Made by a program: the position numbers and the translations under genes. From the NCBI GenBank assembly GCA_035294245.1, contig DATGLG010000043.1:62001-126000 (forward strand): a stretch of 64,000 bases of DNA, given 5' to 3'. Below, one piece after another: positions 1 through 9,948 of this stretch. The stretch's first letter is position 1, and the number at the start of each line of letters is the position of its first letter. Under the pieces are notes generated by a model. It did no database searches. It was not told the DNA's origin and worked only from the letters and a program-made list of their open reading frames with translations. Source of the DNA: DATGLG01 sp035294245 (GTDB lineage: Bacteria > Pseudomonadota > Alphaproteobacteria > JACZXZ01).

Positions 1-948
1 CAGCCGGTCAAGCCGTATCACATGCAGCAGCATCTCTACGATCTCGGCGCGCCCGGGATCCGCCCCGTGATCGAGAAGATCCGCGCGTTCATGGATCGCT
101 ATCCCGGCGCTGTGTCGATCGCGGAGGTCGGCAGCGAGACGACGGATGCGAGCTCGCTCGCGCGCGCCGGCGGCTATGTCGGCGAGGACGATCGCGGCGT
201 GCACGCCGCCTATTCGCTCTCCCAGATGAAATCGAAGGGCGATGCGCCGACGCTGCGCGACGCGATCGCCGAGGCGGAGCGCGCCTTCCCCAGGGACGGC
301 CTCATTTGGGCCTTCAGCAACCACGACGTCGCCCGCGTGACGAGTCGCTGGGGGGACGGGAGTGCTGCGGCCGCCAAGATGTTCATGGCGCTGTTGTTGT
401 CATTGCGCGGGGGCGTCTTCATATATCAAGGAGAGGAGTTGGGACTGCCGGAGGCGGATGTGCCGTTCGAACGTCTCCAAGACCCCTATGGGCGCCACTA
501 CTGGCCGGATTTCAGGGGACGCGACGGCTGCCGGACGCCGATGCCCTGGTGTGCGGAGAGCGAGAACGCGGGATTCTCCAACGCCCATACGCCGTGGCTG
601 CCGATCCCCGAAGCGCATCGGAAGCTGGCCGTGTCGGCGCAAGAGTGCCGCCCCGATTCCGTCCTCAGCACCTCCCGGGAGCTGCTGCAGCTCCGCAGGA
701 AGCATCCCGCGCTGCGGCACGGCCGCCTCGACCTGCTCGATGTACCGCCGCCGCTCCTGGCGTTCCGCCGCCGCGCCGACGCGGAGTGCCTGCTCTGCGT
801 CTTCAACATCGGCAGTCATGACGCGGAATTCATCCCCCCCAACACCAGGCTGACGCCGCTCGACGGCTTCGCCGCGATCGACGGCGAGTGCCGAATTCGC
901 CTCCCCGGTTACGGTGCCTATATCGCGCAGGAAGACGATAGCGGATGA
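1..948 (+). CDS. Alpha-glucosidase, GH13 family (5' end outside window)
   Basis: The reading frame is open from the first base, so this is the C-terminal part (315 codons) of a GH13 alpha-glucosidase that would release glucose from maltose or malto-oligosaccharides. The general acid/base Glu lies in SIAEVGSE (codon 42) and the transition-state Asp in FSNHDVARV (codon 109). YQGEELGLPE and the LQDPYGRHYWPDFRGRDGCR block are typical of alpha-glucosidases. The nucleophile Asp lies upstream of the window. A C-terminal beta-sandwich closes the protein. The stop overlaps the start of the GlgE fusion by 4 bases, so it is the first visible member of the operon. Substrate linkage cannot be told from the fragment. 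Confidence 0.88.
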   Translation, partial: QPVKPYHMQQHLYDLGAPGIRPVIEKIRAFMDRYPGAVSIAEVGSETTDASSLARAGGYVGEDDRGVHAAYSLSQMKSKGDAPTLRDAIAEAERAFPRDGLIWAFSNHDVARVTSRWGDGSAAAAKMFMALLLSLRGGVFIYQGEELGLPEADVPFERLQDPYGRHYWPDFRGRDGCRTPMPWCAESENAGFSNAHTPWLPIPEAHRKLAVSAQECRPDSVLSTSRELLQLRRKHPALRHGRLDLLDVPPPLLAFRRRADAECLLCVFNIGSHDAEFIPPNTRLTPLDGFAAIDGECRIRLPGYGAYIAQEDDSG

Positions 949-3900
949 CGAACGGATCATCGAGGGCGCCGTCCCCCGAAGCCGGCCCGCGCATCTACAA
1001 CCTGTTTCCGCTCCTCGTCGGCCCGATCGAGGCGTGGAGCGCGCAGCTGCCGCGCGTCGACCGCATGGGCTTCGACTGGATCTACCTCAATCCGTTCCAT
1101 TACCCGGGCTTCTCCGGCAGCCTCTACGCCATCAAGGATCCCTATCGGCTGCACGATCTCTTCGCCGCCGGCGGGGACGGGGAGGCGGCCCTGACACGCT
1201 TCGTCGCCGATGCGGAGCGGCGCGAGATCCGGGTGATGATGGATCTCGTCGTCAACCACACCGCCAAGGACGCGGTTCTCGTCGGCGCGCATCCCGAGTG
1301 GTATCGGCGCGACGCGACGGGCGAGCTCTACAGTCCGCGCGCGATCGACCCCGGCGACACGACGAAGGTCACGGTCTGGGGCGATCTCGCCGAGCTCGAC
1401 TACGAGCGCGCTGGCGCGCGCGCGGGGCTGATCGATTATTGGCTGGCTTACCTGCGCCATTACATCGGTCTCGGCTTCCGCGGCTTTCGCTGCGATGCCG
1501 CCTACAAGGTGCCGGCCGAGGTTTGGGCCGCGCTCATCGCCGGCGCGCGCCGCGAGGCTCCGGACGTGGTCTTCTTCGCGGAGACCTTGGGTTGCGGCAC
1601 ATCGGAGGTGCAGGAGCTGCGGGAGGCCGGCTTCGACTACCTCTTCAACAGCAGCAAATGGTGGGATTTTCGCGCCGATTGGCTGCTCGACCAATATGAC
1701 GCCTTTCGGCGGATCGCCCCGTCGATCTCCTTCCCGGAGAGCCACGACACCGAGCGCCTGGCGGCCGAGGGCGCCACGGACGATCCCGACCGTATCGCGC
1801 AGCTGGCCAAGTTCCGCTATCTCTTCGCCGCCTGCTTCTCCACGGGCGTCATGATGCCCATTGGCTATGAATACGGGTTTCGCAAGCGGCTCGACGTGGT
1901 GAGGACGCGCCCCGAGGACTGGGAAGAGCCCGCCATCGACATCTCGGATTTCATCGCCGCCGCCAACGGGATGAAGCGCGCGTTTCCCGCCTTGAGCCAG
2001 GAGGGGCCGCAGCGCCGGATCAGCGCGCCCCAGGGCCGAATCGTGGCGCTGCTGCGGCGCACGGAGGACCGTCGGGGCGATTGCGCGCTCATCCTCCTCA
2101 ATCCGGACCGGGAGCACGCGCACAGCGCCAATCCCGGCGCGCTGATCGCGGAGACCGGCGGCTCCTATGCCGGATTTCGCGACGTGACTCCCCAGACGAG
2201 CCCCCTGGCCCTCGTTCCCGGCAGCCCCATCACCCTCGACCCCCTCGAGCTGCGCGTCTTCCGCGGCGAGCATCGCGACGGCCGGGCGACGGCGGCGCGC
2301 CGCGACGGCAAGCAGAGTCTGCGCCGCCTGGAGCGCCTGGCGCAGCAGCGCCTCACCATCGAGGAGGTATGGCCGGAGATCGACGGCGGCCGCCATCCGG
2401 TGAAGCGGGTTGTGGGCGATGTCCTCGAGGTCTGGGCCGACATCTTTTGCGACGGCCACGAGCAGATCGCCGCCCGCATCCTCTATCGCGAGGCCGCGGC
2501 GCCGGCGTGGCGGGAGGCGCCGCTTGCGCATTTCGACAACGATCGCTGGGTCGGCCGCGTGCCGCTCGCGCGCAACGCCCGCTATCTCTACACGATCGAG
2601 GCCTGGCGCGATCTCTTCGCGACCTGGCGCATCGACGTCACGAAGAAGCGGGATGCCGGCCAGACGATCGCCCTCGAGCTCGTCGAGGGGCGACGCCTGG
2701 TCGAGGCGGCGCGGGAAGCCGCCGCCGGCCGCGATGCGGATTCGATCGACGCATTGCTGAAGCGTCTCGACTCCCACCAGGGCCGTCCCGACGAGGAGGC
2801 GGATATCCTGCTCTCCGACGAGCTGCGCGCGCTCATGCATCGCATCGGCCAGAAGGTGAATCTCACCCGTTACGGCAAGGAGCTCGAGGTCGTCGTCGAC
2901 CGCACCGCGGCCCGCTACGGCGCCTGGTACGAGCTGTTTCCTCGCTCGGCAAGCGGCGATCCCACGCGCCACGGCACCTTCGACGACGTCGTGGCCCTGC
3001 TTCCCTATATCCGCGGCATGGGCTTCGACGTCCTCTACTTCCCGCCCATTCATCCCATCGGCCGCACCAATCGGAAGGGGCGCAACAACAGCCTCAAGGC
3101 CGAGCCCGGCGATCCCGGCAGCCCCTATGCGATCGGTGCGCGCGAAGGCGGGCATACCGCCATCCATCCGGAGCTCGGAACCTTCGAGGATTTCGCGCGG
3201 CTCCTGGAGGCGGTGCGCGATCAGGGCATGGAGCTGGCCCTGGACTTCGCGATCCAATGCTCGCCCGACCATCCGTGGATCAAGGAGCATCCGGAATGGT
3301 TCGACTGGCGCCCCGACGGGACCATCCGCTACGCCGAGAACCCGCCGAAGAAATACGAGGACATCGTCAACCTCCATTTCTACCGCGGCGCCTTGCCCTC
3401 GGTATGGCTGGCCCTCAGGGACGTCGTGCTGTTCTGGGCCGAGCGAGGGGTGCGGATTTTCCGTGTGGACAATCCCCACACGAAGCCGGTGCCATTCTGG
3501 GAGTGGATGATCCGCGAGGTGCAGGACCGCTATCCCGACGTGATCTTCCTCTCCGAGGCCTTCACGCGGCCGAAGATGATGCGGAAGCTCGCCAAGGCCG
3601 GCTTCACCCAGTCCTACACCTATTTCACCTGGCGCCACACCAAGACGGAGCTCGAGACCTACATGACCGAGCTTGCGCAGACGACGCCGCGGGAATATCT
3701 GCGCCCCAATCTTTTCGTGAACACGCCCGACATCAATCCGCCCTTCCTGCAGACGGGCGGCCGCGCGGCCTTCCTGATCCGGGCGGCGCTCGCCGCGACC
3801 TTGTCGAGCCTCTGGGGCGTCTATAGCGGCTTCGAGCTGTGCGAGGCGACGCCGATTCCGGGCCGCGAGGAGTATCTCAATTCGGAGAAATACGAGATCA

Positions 3901-4292
3901 AGGCCTGGGACTGGGACCGTCCCGGCAATATCCGCGGCTTCATCGCCCGCCTCAACCGGATCCGCAGGGACAATCCCGCCTTCCACGACTACAAGAACCT
4001 GCGCTTCTATCCGGCGAGCGATCCCAACATTCTGTTCTATGGCAAGGCGGACGCCTCGCGCGAGAACGTGATCTGGATCGCCGTGAACGTCGATCCGCAC
4101 CATGCCCACGAGGCCGACATCGCGCTGCCCCTCGCCGAGCTCGGCGTCGATGAGCGGGCGGAGATCGGCGTCGAGGAGCTGATCGCGGGGGCGCGCTTCG
4201 ACTGGCGGGGCCGCACCCAGCGTATCCGCCTCGATCCTCAGGGCAGCCCCGCGGCGATCTGGCGCGTCCGGGCTCCGGGCCCGGCCGCCTGA
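945..4292 (+). CDS. glgE: GH13 domain fused to GlgE alpha-1,4-glucan:maltose-1-phosphate maltosyltransferase
   Basis: 1115 aa, against about 650-700 for a standalone GlgE. Residues 1-440 form a complete GH13 domain with nucleophile D184 (GFRCDAAY), acid/base E213 (FFAETLG) and D268 (PESHDTE). From about residue 460 a GlgE N-terminal domain (EEVWPEIDGGRHPVKR) begins, followed by the GlgE barrel with nucleophile D842 in the family-typical RVDNPHTKP, acid/base E871 (FLSEAFTRPK) and NTPDINP. GlgE extends alpha-glucans by two glucoses from maltose-1-phosphate, which the next gene can supply. The N-terminal domain has all catalytic residues, so it may be a second active enzyme, but its substrate is unknown. 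The start overlaps the preceding stop (ATGA), supporting translational coupling. Confidence 0.93.
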   Translation: MTNGSSRAPSPEAGPRIYNLFPLLVGPIEAWSAQLPRVDRMGFDWIYLNPFHYPGFSGSLYAIKDPYRLHDLFAAGGDGEAALTRFVADAERREIRVMMDLVVNHTAKDAVLVGAHPEWYRRDATGELYSPRAIDPGDTTKVTVWGDLAELDYERAGARAGLIDYWLAYLRHYIGLGFRGFRCDAAYKVPAEVWAALIAGARREAPDVVFFAETLGCGTSEVQELREAGFDYLFNSSKWWDFRADWLLDQYDAFRRIAPSISFPESHDTERLAAEGATDDPDRIAQLAKFRYLFAACFSTGVMMPIGYEYGFRKRLDVVRTRPEDWEEPAIDISDFIAAANGMKRAFPALSQEGPQRRISAPQGRIVALLRRTEDRRGDCALILLNPDREHAHSANPGALIAETGGSYAGFRDVTPQTSPLALVPGSPITLDPLELRVFRGEHRDGRATAARRDGKQSLRRLERLAQQRLTIEEVWPEIDGGRHPVKRVVGDVLEVWADIFCDGHEQIAARILYREAAAPAWREAPLAHFDNDRWVGRVPLARNARYLYTIEAWRDLFATWRIDVTKKRDAGQTIALELVEGRRLVEAAREAAAGRDADSIDALLKRLDSHQGRPDEEADILLSDELRALMHRIGQKVNLTRYGKELEVVVDRTAARYGAWYELFPRSASGDPTRHGTFDDVVALLPYIRGMGFDVLYFPPIHPIGRTNRKGRNNSLKAEPGDPGSPYAIGAREGGHTAIHPELGTFEDFARLLEAVRDQGMELALDFAIQCSPDHPWIKEHPEWFDWRPDGTIRYAENPPKKYEDIVNLHFYRGALPSVWLALRDVVLFWAERGVRIFRVDNPHTKPVPFWEWMIREVQDRYPDVIFLSEAFTRPKMMRKLAKAGFTQSYTYFTWRHTKTELETYMTELAQTTPREYLRPNLFVNTPDINPPFLQTGGRAAFLIRAALAATLSSLWGVYSGFELCEATPIPGREEYLNSEKYEIKAWDWDRPGNIRGFIARLNRIRRDNPAFHDYKNLRFYPASDPNILFYGKADASRENVIWIAVNVDPHHAHEADIALPLAELGVDERAEIGVEELIAGARFDWRGRTQRIRLDPQGSPAAIWRVRAPGPAA

Positions 4293-4308
4293 TATGGAAG
4301 GGCGAGCG

Positions 4309-7300
4309 ATGGCCGCGCGATCCCATCTCGACCCGATCGACCGCAGCGACCGCCTGTGGTTCAAGGACGCAATCATCTACGAGCTGCACGTCAAGGCGTT
4401 CTACGACGCCAATGGCGACGGGATCGGCGATTTCGCCGGCCTCACGCAGAAGCTCGACTATCTGCGGGATCTGGGGGTCACGGCGCTTTGGCTCCTGCCA
4501 TTCTACCCGTCCCCCCTGCGCGACGACGGTTACGACATCTCCGATTACCGCGGCATCCATCCGTCCTACGGCTCGATGAGGGACTTCCGCCATTTCGTCC
4601 GCGCCTGCCACGAGCGCGGACTGCGCGTCATCACCGAGCTCGTTGTCAATCACACCTCGGATCAGCACCACTGGTTCCAGCGCGCCCGCGCCGCCAAGCC
4701 CAATTCCGTCTATCGCAACTACTATGTGTGGAGCGACACGGACCAGAAATACGCCGGTACGCGGATCATCTTCCTCGACACCGAGAAGTCGAACTGGGCG
4801 TGGGATCCGGTGGCCAAGGCCTATTACTGGCACCGCTTCTACAGCCATCAGCCCGAGCTCAATTTCGACAATCCGCGCGTGATCCGGGAGGTGATGGGCG
4901 TGCTCAACCACTGGCTCTCGATCGGCGTGGACGGGATGCGGCTTGACGCGGTCCCGTATCTGATCGAGCGCGAGGGAACGAGCAATGAGAGCCTTCCCGA
5001 GACGCATGAGGTGCTGAAGCGAATCCGCGCCGAGCTGGACGGGAAATATCCGGATCGCATGCTGCTCGCGGAAGCCAACCAATGGCCGGAGGACGTGCTT
5101 CCCTATTTCGGCAATGGCGACGAGTGCCACATGGCCTTTCACTTCCCGCTGATGCCGCGGATGTACATGGCGATCGCCCAGGAGGACCGGCACCCGATCA
5201 CCGACATCATGCGCCAGACGCCGGACATCCCCGAGACCTGCCAATGGGCGATCTTCCTGCGCAATCACGACGAGCTGACGCTCGAAATGGTGACCGACCG
5301 GGAGCGCGACTATCTCTGGGACTATTTCGCCTCGGATCGGCGGATGCGGATCAATCTCGGCATCCGCCGCCGCCTGGCGCCCCTGATGGAGAACGACCGG
5401 CGCCGCATCGAGCTCATGAACGGCCTGCTTTTGTCGTTGCCGGGGACTCCCGTCCTCTATTACGGCGACGAGATCGGCATGGGCGACAACGTCTTCCTCG
5501 GCGACCGCGACGGCGTGCGCACGCCGATGCAGTGGTCGCCGGACCGCAATGGCGGCTTCTCGCGCGCCGACCCGGCGCGGCTCTATCTGCCGCCGATCAT
5601 GGACCCGATCTACGGCTACGGCGCCATCAACGTGGAGGCGCAGCTGCGCAGCACCTCGAGCCTCCTGAGCTGGACGCGGCGCATGCTGGCGACGCGCCAG
5701 ACGCAGCGCGTCTTCGGGCGCGGCTCGCTGCAGTTCCTCTATCCGGGGAACCGGAAGATCCTCGCCTTCCTCCGCGCCCATGAGGACCGCACCGCGCTTT
5801 GCGTCTTCAATCTCGGGCGCTCGCCCCAGGCCGTCGAGCTCGACCTCTCGCGCTACAAGGGACGCGTTCCGGTGGAGCTCACCGGGCCGAGCGCCTTTCC
5901 GCCGATCGGCGAGCTGCCCTATCTGCTCACGCTTCCCGCCTACGGCTTTCACTGGTTCCTCCTCGCCAACGAGGCGCAGCTGCCGAGCTGGCATCAGCCT
6001 ATTCCCGAGCCGGCGCCGGAATTCGTCACCCTCGTCGTGCGCGAGGGCTGGCGGGATCTGCTCAAGGCGCCCATGCGCAACCAGCTCGAGACGGCGGCCT
6101 TGCCGGGGTTCCTCGCCCGGCAGCGCTGGTTCGGCGCCAAGGACGAGCGCATCAACGCGGCGGCCATCGACAGCGTCGCGGAGCTTAAGCAGGACGATCG
6201 CATCTTCCTGCTGATGCAGATCGCCATTACTCTCGCAAGCGGCGACACGCAGCGCTATTTCGTGCCGCTTGCGCTCTCCAAGGACGCGGAGACCTCGTCC
6301 GCCGCGACGCCGCTCGTCTCCGTCACGGTCGCGCAGGTGCGGCGCGGGCCGCAGATGCAATCGCTTTACGACGCGGTGGCCTCGCGGGAATTCCCGCTCC
6401 TGCTCATCCAGCTCGTCGGCGACGGGCGCGAGCTCGACGCGGAGTCCGGCCGCATCCGCTTCACCCCGACCGCGCAGATGAGCCCGCCGCCACAATTGCC
6501 GCCCGACGCCGAGATCCGGCGCCTCGGCGTGGAGCAGAGCAATTCCTCGGTGCTGATCGGCGACCAGTTCGTTCTCAAGCTCTATCGCCGCGTAGCTGCG
6601 GGCGCTCATCCCGAGCTCGAGATGTGCCGCTTCCTGACGGAGGCCGGGTATCAGAATACGCCGCCGCTCATGGGCGCCATGGAGCATATCGCCGCCGATG
6701 GGATGCCGACGGCTCTCGGCGTTATCCACGGCTTCGTGCGGAACCAGGGGAATGGCTGGGACCACGCGCTGAGCTATCTCGGCTCGAAGCTCGAGGAGCA
6801 CGGTCTCGGCGTGACCGCGGAGCCGGCGAACGGCGCCAACCTCGCCACGCACCAGGCCTATCTGGAGCTCATCGCCACGCTCGGCCAGCGTGTCGCGGAG
6901 ATGCACGCCGTTCTCGCCAAGCGGACCGGCGACGCCGCCTTCGACCCGGAACCCGTGACGGCCAAGGACCTCAGGGAGTGGCGCGCCGCGGCGCGCAAGA
7001 TGGCGGAGCGCGGCTTCGCCTCGCTCAAGCAGGTGCTGCCCAAGCTCTCGGGCGATCTCAAGGGCGAGGCGATCCAGCTCTACCGCCGCCGCAAGGATTG
7101 CCTCGCCCTCGTCGACGCGCTGGTCGGGTCCGCCGTCTCCGCCGAGAAGACGCGAATCCACGGCGATCTCCATCTCGGCCAGGTCCTCCTCACCCAGACG
7201 GATTGGCAGATCATCGATTTCGAGGGCGAGCCGGCGAAGCCGGTGGAGGAGCGGCGGCGCAAGCACTCGCCGCTGCGCGACGTGGCCGGCATGCTGCGCT

Positions 7301-7620
7301 CCTTCGACTACGTCGCCCGCTCCGTCGTCGCCCGCGTGACGACGATCACGAGCAGCCCCGTCGAGTCGCTCAGCAAATACGCCATTGCCTGGCGTGATGC
7401 CGCCGCCGGCGCCTTCCTCTCCGCCTATCGCGGTCGCGCGGCGGGGATTGCGAGCTATCCGCGGGAGGAGGCGGAGACCCAGCGCCTCCTCGATCTCTTC
7501 ATGCTCGAGAAGGCCTGCTACGAGCTGAATTACGAGGCGGCCAATCGGCCCGCATGGATCTCGATACCCATCAGCGGCGCCGCCGCCATTCTGGACGCCC
7601 ACGGCGTCGCGCGCCCATGA
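4309..7620 (+). CDS. treS: Trehalose synthase-maltokinase fusion (TreS-Mak)
   Basis: The TreS domain (about residues 1-560) interconverts trehalose and maltose. The C-terminal maltokinase domain (about 600-1100) phosphorylates maltose to maltose-1-phosphate with ATP. TreS residues visible are D213 (DGMRLDAVPYL), E255 (LLAEANQWPED) and D321 (RNHDELTLEM). The kinase has the phosphotransferase loop HGDLHLGQV with H951 and D953, then IIDFEGEPAKP. This fusion is well known and feeds GlgE, encoded just upstream. An ATG at 4294, one base after the glgE stop, is also possible. I prefer 4309 because a GGAAGG-type ribosome site lies about 6 bases before it. Length is 1103 aa. Confidence 0.94.
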   Translation: MAARSHLDPIDRSDRLWFKDAIIYELHVKAFYDANGDGIGDFAGLTQKLDYLRDLGVTALWLLPFYPSPLRDDGYDISDYRGIHPSYGSMRDFRHFVRACHERGLRVITELVVNHTSDQHHWFQRARAAKPNSVYRNYYVWSDTDQKYAGTRIIFLDTEKSNWAWDPVAKAYYWHRFYSHQPELNFDNPRVIREVMGVLNHWLSIGVDGMRLDAVPYLIEREGTSNESLPETHEVLKRIRAELDGKYPDRMLLAEANQWPEDVLPYFGNGDECHMAFHFPLMPRMYMAIAQEDRHPITDIMRQTPDIPETCQWAIFLRNHDELTLEMVTDRERDYLWDYFASDRRMRINLGIRRRLAPLMENDRRRIELMNGLLLSLPGTPVLYYGDEIGMGDNVFLGDRDGVRTPMQWSPDRNGGFSRADPARLYLPPIMDPIYGYGAINVEAQLRSTSSLLSWTRRMLATRQTQRVFGRGSLQFLYPGNRKILAFLRAHEDRTALCVFNLGRSPQAVELDLSRYKGRVPVELTGPSAFPPIGELPYLLTLPAYGFHWFLLANEAQLPSWHQPIPEPAPEFVTLVVREGWRDLLKAPMRNQLETAALPGFLARQRWFGAKDERINAAAIDSVAELKQDDRIFLLMQIAITLASGDTQRYFVPLALSKDAETSSAATPLVSVTVAQVRRGPQMQSLYDAVASREFPLLLIQLVGDGRELDAESGRIRFTPTAQMSPPPQLPPDAEIRRLGVEQSNSSVLIGDQFVLKLYRRVAAGAHPELEMCRFLTEAGYQNTPPLMGAMEHIAADGMPTALGVIHGFVRNQGNGWDHALSYLGSKLEEHGLGVTAEPANGANLATHQAYLELIATLGQRVAEMHAVLAKRTGDAAFDPEPVTAKDLREWRAAARKMAERGFASLKQVLPKLSGDLKGEAIQLYRRRKDCLALVDALVGSAVSAEKTRIHGDLHLGQVLLTQTDWQIIDFEGEPAKPVEERRRKHSPLRDVAGMLRSFDYVARSVVARVTTITSSPVESLSKYAIAWRDAAAGAFLSAYRGRAAGIASYPREEAETQRLLDLFMLEKACYELNYEAANRPAWISIPISGAAAILDAHGVARP

Positions 7621-9941
7621 GAGACGACGATCGGCAGATCAACGAGACCGCAAGCAGCGCCGCCGACAAGTCGCGGCCGGGCTCCGCGCGCCGCGCCGGC
7701 CAAGGACGGGCGCGGACGGCGCTCGTCCCCCATGCGGCGGTCGGCGGCCGCGAGGCGGCGATCGAGGCGGTGGTCCACGGCGATTGCGGCGATCCCTTCG
7801 CCGTGCTCGGCCTGCATTTCGACGGCCCCGATGGCGCGGCCGCCATCCGCGTCTTCCTGCCGGACGCCATCGGGATGGCCGTAATCGACGGCGCGAGCGG
7901 CGCCGAGCTTTGCCGCCTGGAGAAGGTGCATCCCGCGGGTTTCTGGGCCGGCCTTGTGCCCGGGCGGCGCAGCGCCTTCGCCTATCGCCTGCGCAGCGAG
8001 AGCGCCGCCGGCGTCACGGAATTCGAGGACGCCTATCGCTTTCCCCCGGTTCTCGGCGAGCTCGACGTGCATCTCCTGGCCGAGGGCACCCATCTCAAGA
8101 GCTATGAGCGCCTGGGCGCTCATCTTCGCACCATCGAGGGCGTCGCCGGAGCCGTCTTCGCGGTCTGGGCGCCGAGCGCCTCGCGCGTCAGCGTGGTCGG
8201 CGATTTCTGCAATTGGGACGGCCGGCGCCTGCCCATGCGCTATCGCCACGAATGCGGGGTCTGGGAGCTCTTTGTCCCCGGTGTCGGGGCGGGCGCCCTC
8301 TACAAATACGAGATCAAGGGGCTCAACGGCGAGCTCCTGGCTCTCAAGGCCGATCCCTACGGCTTCTATGCGGAGCGTCCGCCGCGCACCGCCTCGATCG
8401 TGCACGATCTCGGCACCCAGGCCTGGACCGACGCGGCCTGGCTGCAGCGTCGCGGCAGCGCGAGCGGGCGCGACGCGCCGATCTCGATCTACGAGGTCCA
8501 TCTCGGCTCGTGGCGGCGCGTGCCGGAGGAGGGCGGGCGCTTCCTCACCTATGACGAGCTCGCCGACCGGCTCGTGCCCTATGCGAAGGAGATGGGCTTC
8601 AGCCACATCGAGCTGCTGCCGGTCACCGAGCATCCCTTCGACGGCTCGTGGGGCTATCAGCCCGTCGGGCTCTACGCGCCGACGAGCCGCTTCGGCGAGC
8701 CGGCGGGCTTCGCGCGCTTCGTCGATCGCGCCCATCGCGAGGGCCTTGGCGTTCTCATCGACTGGGTTCCCGGGCATTTCCCCACGGATCCCCATGGGCT
8801 CGGCTATTTCGACGGCACCCATCTCTACGAGCACGCCGATCCGCGCCAGGGCTTCCATCAGGATTGGCAGACGCTCATCTACAATTACGGCCGGCGCGAG
8901 GTGCGGAACTATCTCTTCGGCAACGCGCTCTTCTGGCTCGACCGCTATCACGTCGACGGCCTGCGCGTGGATGCGGTCGCCTCGATGCTCTATCTCGATT
9001 ACAGCCGCCGCCCCGGCGAATGGATCCCGAATCTCTATGGCGGCAACGAGAACCTGGACGCGATCGCCTTCTTGAAGCGGATGAACGAGCTCGTCTATGG
9101 CGCTCATGCGAGCGCCATGACCGTTGCCGAGGAGTCGACGGCCTGGCCCGGCGTCTCGCGGCCGACCTATCTCGGCGGGCTCGGCTTCGGCTACAAGTGG
9201 AACATGGGGTGGATGCACGACACCCTCGCCTATATGGCGCACGATCCCGTGCATCGGCGCTGGCATCACAACGGGCTGACCTTCGGGCTCCTCTACGCCT
9301 TCTCCGAGAATTTCGTATTGCCCTTGAGCCATGACGAAGTGGTGCACGGGAAGGGCTCGCTGCTCGGGAAGATGCCCGGCGACCGCTGGCAGCGCTTCGC
9401 CAATCTGCGCGCCTATTACGGCTTCATGTTCGGCCATCCGGGCAAGAAGCTGCTGTTCATGGGCGGCGAGATCGCCCAGGAGCGCGAGTGGAGCCACGAC
9501 CGGAGCCTCGATTGGCATCTCCTTGCCGATCCGCTCCATCGCGGCGTCCAGCACCTGGTGCGCGATCTCAACCGCCTGTACCGGGAGCTGCCGGCTCTCC
9601 ACGAGCAGGACTTCGAGCCGGCGGGCTTCGAGTGGCTCGTCGCCGATGATTATCAGAACAGCGTCGTCGTCTTCCTGCGGCGCGGCCGCGAGGCGCACCG
9701 CCTCGCCCTCGTCGCCTGCAATTTCACGCCGGTGCCGCGCCTCGACTACCGCGTTGGCGTGCCCAATCCCGGCTTCTGGCGCGAGCGGCTCAACAGCGAC
9801 GCCGCCGTCTATGGCGGCAGCAATCTCGGGAATGGCGGCGGCGCCTGGTCCGAGGAGGTGCCGTCCCATGGCCATGCGCGCTCGCTGAGGCTGATCCTGC
9901 CGCCGCTCGCGACCCTCGTCTTCGAATGGCAGCCCGGTTGA
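7617..9941 (+). CDS. glgB: 1,4-alpha-glucan branching enzyme
   Basis: GlgB cuts alpha-1,4 chains and re-attaches them as alpha-1,6 branches on the glucan extended by GlgE. The frame is open from 7554, but the ATG at 7617 overlaps the treS stop as ATGA, which is the pattern throughout this operon, giving 774 aa. Residues about 30-230 carry the N-terminal CBM48-type modules (DPFAVLGLHF; VFAVWAPSASRVSVVGDFCN). The GH13 barrel has D452 (DGLRVDAVASML), E505 (VAEESTAWP) and D573 (LSHDEVVHGKGS), and the C-terminal all-beta domain ends the protein. The length with two N-terminal modules matches long-form bacterial GlgB. Confidence 0.96.
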   Translation: MRDDDRQINETASSAADKSRPGSARRAGQGRARTALVPHAAVGGREAAIEAVVHGDCGDPFAVLGLHFDGPDGAAAIRVFLPDAIGMAVIDGASGAELCRLEKVHPAGFWAGLVPGRRSAFAYRLRSESAAGVTEFEDAYRFPPVLGELDVHLLAEGTHLKSYERLGAHLRTIEGVAGAVFAVWAPSASRVSVVGDFCNWDGRRLPMRYRHECGVWELFVPGVGAGALYKYEIKGLNGELLALKADPYGFYAERPPRTASIVHDLGTQAWTDAAWLQRRGSASGRDAPISIYEVHLGSWRRVPEEGGRFLTYDELADRLVPYAKEMGFSHIELLPVTEHPFDGSWGYQPVGLYAPTSRFGEPAGFARFVDRAHREGLGVLIDWVPGHFPTDPHGLGYFDGTHLYEHADPRQGFHQDWQTLIYNYGRREVRNYLFGNALFWLDRYHVDGLRVDAVASMLYLDYSRRPGEWIPNLYGGNENLDAIAFLKRMNELVYGAHASAMTVAEESTAWPGVSRPTYLGGLGFGYKWNMGWMHDTLAYMAHDPVHRRWHHNGLTFGLLYAFSENFVLPLSHDEVVHGKGSLLGKMPGDRWQRFANLRAYYGFMFGHPGKKLLFMGGEIAQEREWSHDRSLDWHLLADPLHRGVQHLVRDLNRLYRELPALHEQDFEPAGFEWLVADDYQNSVVVFLRRGREAHRLALVACNFTPVPRLDYRVGVPNPGFWRERLNSDAAVYGGSNLGNGGGAWSEEVPSHGHARSLRLILPPLATLVFEWQPG

Positions 9942-9948
9942 GGGCGTC

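Noticed and set aside
957..4376. Minus-strand open frame of over 1100 codons opposite glgE
   Set aside because: It is a shadow of the GC-rich plus-strand gene. Its composition is a mirrored codon pattern with no recognisable domain. Similar long opposite frames at 3952-7602, 7530-9965, 9790-12285 and 13846-16644 were dropped for the same reason.
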